Assembly (NCBI GenBank): GCA_003233535.1
Contig: QIMA01000206.1
Coordinates: 1-6,826, forward strand
Reading direction: 5' to 3'
DNA: 6,826 nt
Origin: Rhodanobacteraceae bacterium
Lineage (GTDB): Bacteria; Pseudomonadota; Gammaproteobacteria; Xanthomonadales; SZUA-5
The notes beneath the pieces are model-generated. The model was not told the DNA's origin. It was given only the letters and a program-made list of their open reading frames with translations, and made no database searches. The position numbers and the translations under genes are program-made. The stretch's first letter is position 1. Every line of letters begins with the position of its first letter. Shown one piece after another: positions 6,136-6,826 of the stretch.

Positions 6136-6723
6136 TCACTTGTTGGCGTCAGGCGCTGTGTGTAGACGCTTCATCGCCTCGTTCATCTGCCCATCTATCG
6201 CCAGCGGCAAGTACTGCACAGCGCGATCGATAGCTTCGACAATGGCTTGCTCGTCTGCTGAATTCGGACGGCCGAGCACCCACGGTGTCACCCGATCCTT
6301 ATGTCCTGGGTGACCAATGCCGATCCGCAATCGATGAAAGTCGCCGTGACCCAAGTGCGCTTTGATGTCGCGCAGGCCGTTTTGCCCGCCATGACCGCCG
6401 CCGAATTTGAACCGGGCGCTGCCGGTTGGTAGATCCAGTTCGTCATGCGCCACGAGACACTCGGAAGGGTCAATCTTGTAGTAGCGCAACACCGCGCCCA
6501 AGCACTGACCGCTGCGATTCATGAACGCCGTTGGCTTCACCAAGAGCAGATTCTCACCGCCCATTCGGGGCCGAGCCACCTGCGCATGCAGCTTGGATTC
6601 GCTCAAGAAGCGTTCGCCCAGTTGCTCAGCCAAGCGATCAATAAACCAATACCCGGCATTGTGCCGGGTATTGGCGTATTCACTGCCTGGATTTCCCAGG
6701 CCGACGATAAGGCTTAAGGCCAT
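6136..6723 (-). CDS. pth: Peptidyl-tRNA hydrolase
   Basis: Pth cleaves the ester bond of peptidyl-tRNAs that fall off ribosomes and so recycles tRNA; it is essential in most bacteria. The 195-residue protein has the family signatures: 'LIVGLGNPG' (5-13, with N11), 'NTRHNAGYWF' with catalytic H21, 'KPTAFMNRSG' with N69, 'VAHDELDLP' with D94, and 'GGGHGGQNGLRDI' with N115. Position 114 is Gln where E. coli has His113, a substitution I take as natural variation beside the conserved Asn. 'FHRLRIGIGHPG' and the C-terminal lid are present. ATG 6721-6723 is the expected start. Its leader is odd: only 12 bp (CGTACTAAGGGA on the plus strand) separate it from the dispersed repeat, no purine-rich Shine-Dalgarno is visible, and an in-frame stop lies just upstream. 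Confidence 0.97.
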   Translation of the reverse strand: MALSLIVGLGNPGSEYANTRHNAGYWFIDRLAEQLGERFLSESKLHAQVARPRMGGENLLLVKPTAFMNRSGQCLGAVLRYYKIDPSECLVAHDELDLPTGSARFKFGGGHGGQNGLRDIKAHLGHGDFHRLRIGIGHPGHKDRVTPWVLGRPNSADEQAIVEAIDRAVQYLPLAIDGQMNEAMKRLHTAPDANK

Positions 6724-6735
6724 CGTACTAAGGGA

Positions 6736-6826
6736 CTAGCCCGAACGTTTCATAAACTTCACGCGCCCTCGCTAGGCCCTTGATCGCCCAGCGATTTTTC
6801 CTCAGTCGGGTGTATGAACCACTACA
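6736..6826 (-). repeat. Second copy of the dispersed repeat (right half of the 730-896 element), cut by window edge
   Basis: The reverse complement of this segment matches 808-896 nearly throughout: the first 26 bases are identical, then 6 versus 5 variable bases, 47 identical bases (6748-6794 against 839-885), and a 12- versus 11-base variable end finishing GGGCTAG. The TCGCTGGGC/GCCTAGCGA stem-loop (6769-6794) is preserved. The orientation is opposite to the 808-896 copy, so the body of the element would extend past the right edge. Its end is 12 bp from the pth start codon. Confidence 0.88.

Noticed and set aside
730..6826. Whole block as a composite transposon bounded by inverted repeats
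   Set aside because: The enclosed genes are housekeeping functions with no transposase, and the copies are oriented with their outer tips facing into the block, so each repeat is better read as a separate small element.

Overview
The window reads as chromosomal DNA of a moderately GC-rich gammaproteobacterium. The evidence is a peptidyl-tRNA hydrolase/YchF ATPase gene pair in the usual order, an RppH RNA pyrophosphohydrolase starting with the typical gammaproteobacterial '[12 protein letters not shown]' N-terminus, and a BtuB-type outer-membrane receptor behind a cobalamin riboswitch. I cannot name the genus. Every gene I can support lies on the minus strand, so transcription runs from right to left.

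Layout from right to left: the right edge is an about 91-bp repeat (6736-6826, cut by the window end) that stops 12 bp before the start codon of pth (6136-6723). ychF (4939-6030) follows after a 105-bp spacer with a stem-loop, then an unassigned class I SAM methyltransferase (4096-4848). After 277 bp with no recognisable gene comes rppH (3252-3818), ending in two stem-loops and a 31-bp fragment of the same repeat. Next is a cobalamin riboswitch (about 2912-3140), whose apparent output is a hairpin that can hide the ribosome-binding site of the btuB-like gene (995-2779). The 995-544 interval has no gene. It holds stem-loops, a 167-bp MITE-like element (730-896) with inverted ends, and a striking array of 7-bp half-sites (572-669) in front of a Fic-family gene (1-543) that runs off the left edge.

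Functional reading: pth and ychF are housekeeping translation functions, rppH triggers mRNA decay by removing the 5' pyrophosphate, and btuB with its riboswitch is a self-contained B12-uptake unit shut down when cobalamin is plentiful. The left end is the accessory part. A Fic protein with an N-terminal winged-helix-like region and an N-terminal auto-inhibitory motif faces an ordered palindromic array, which suggests an autoregulated Fic module. The dispersed repeat occurs in three intergenic spots and is probably a small non-autonomous mobile element or REP-like family.
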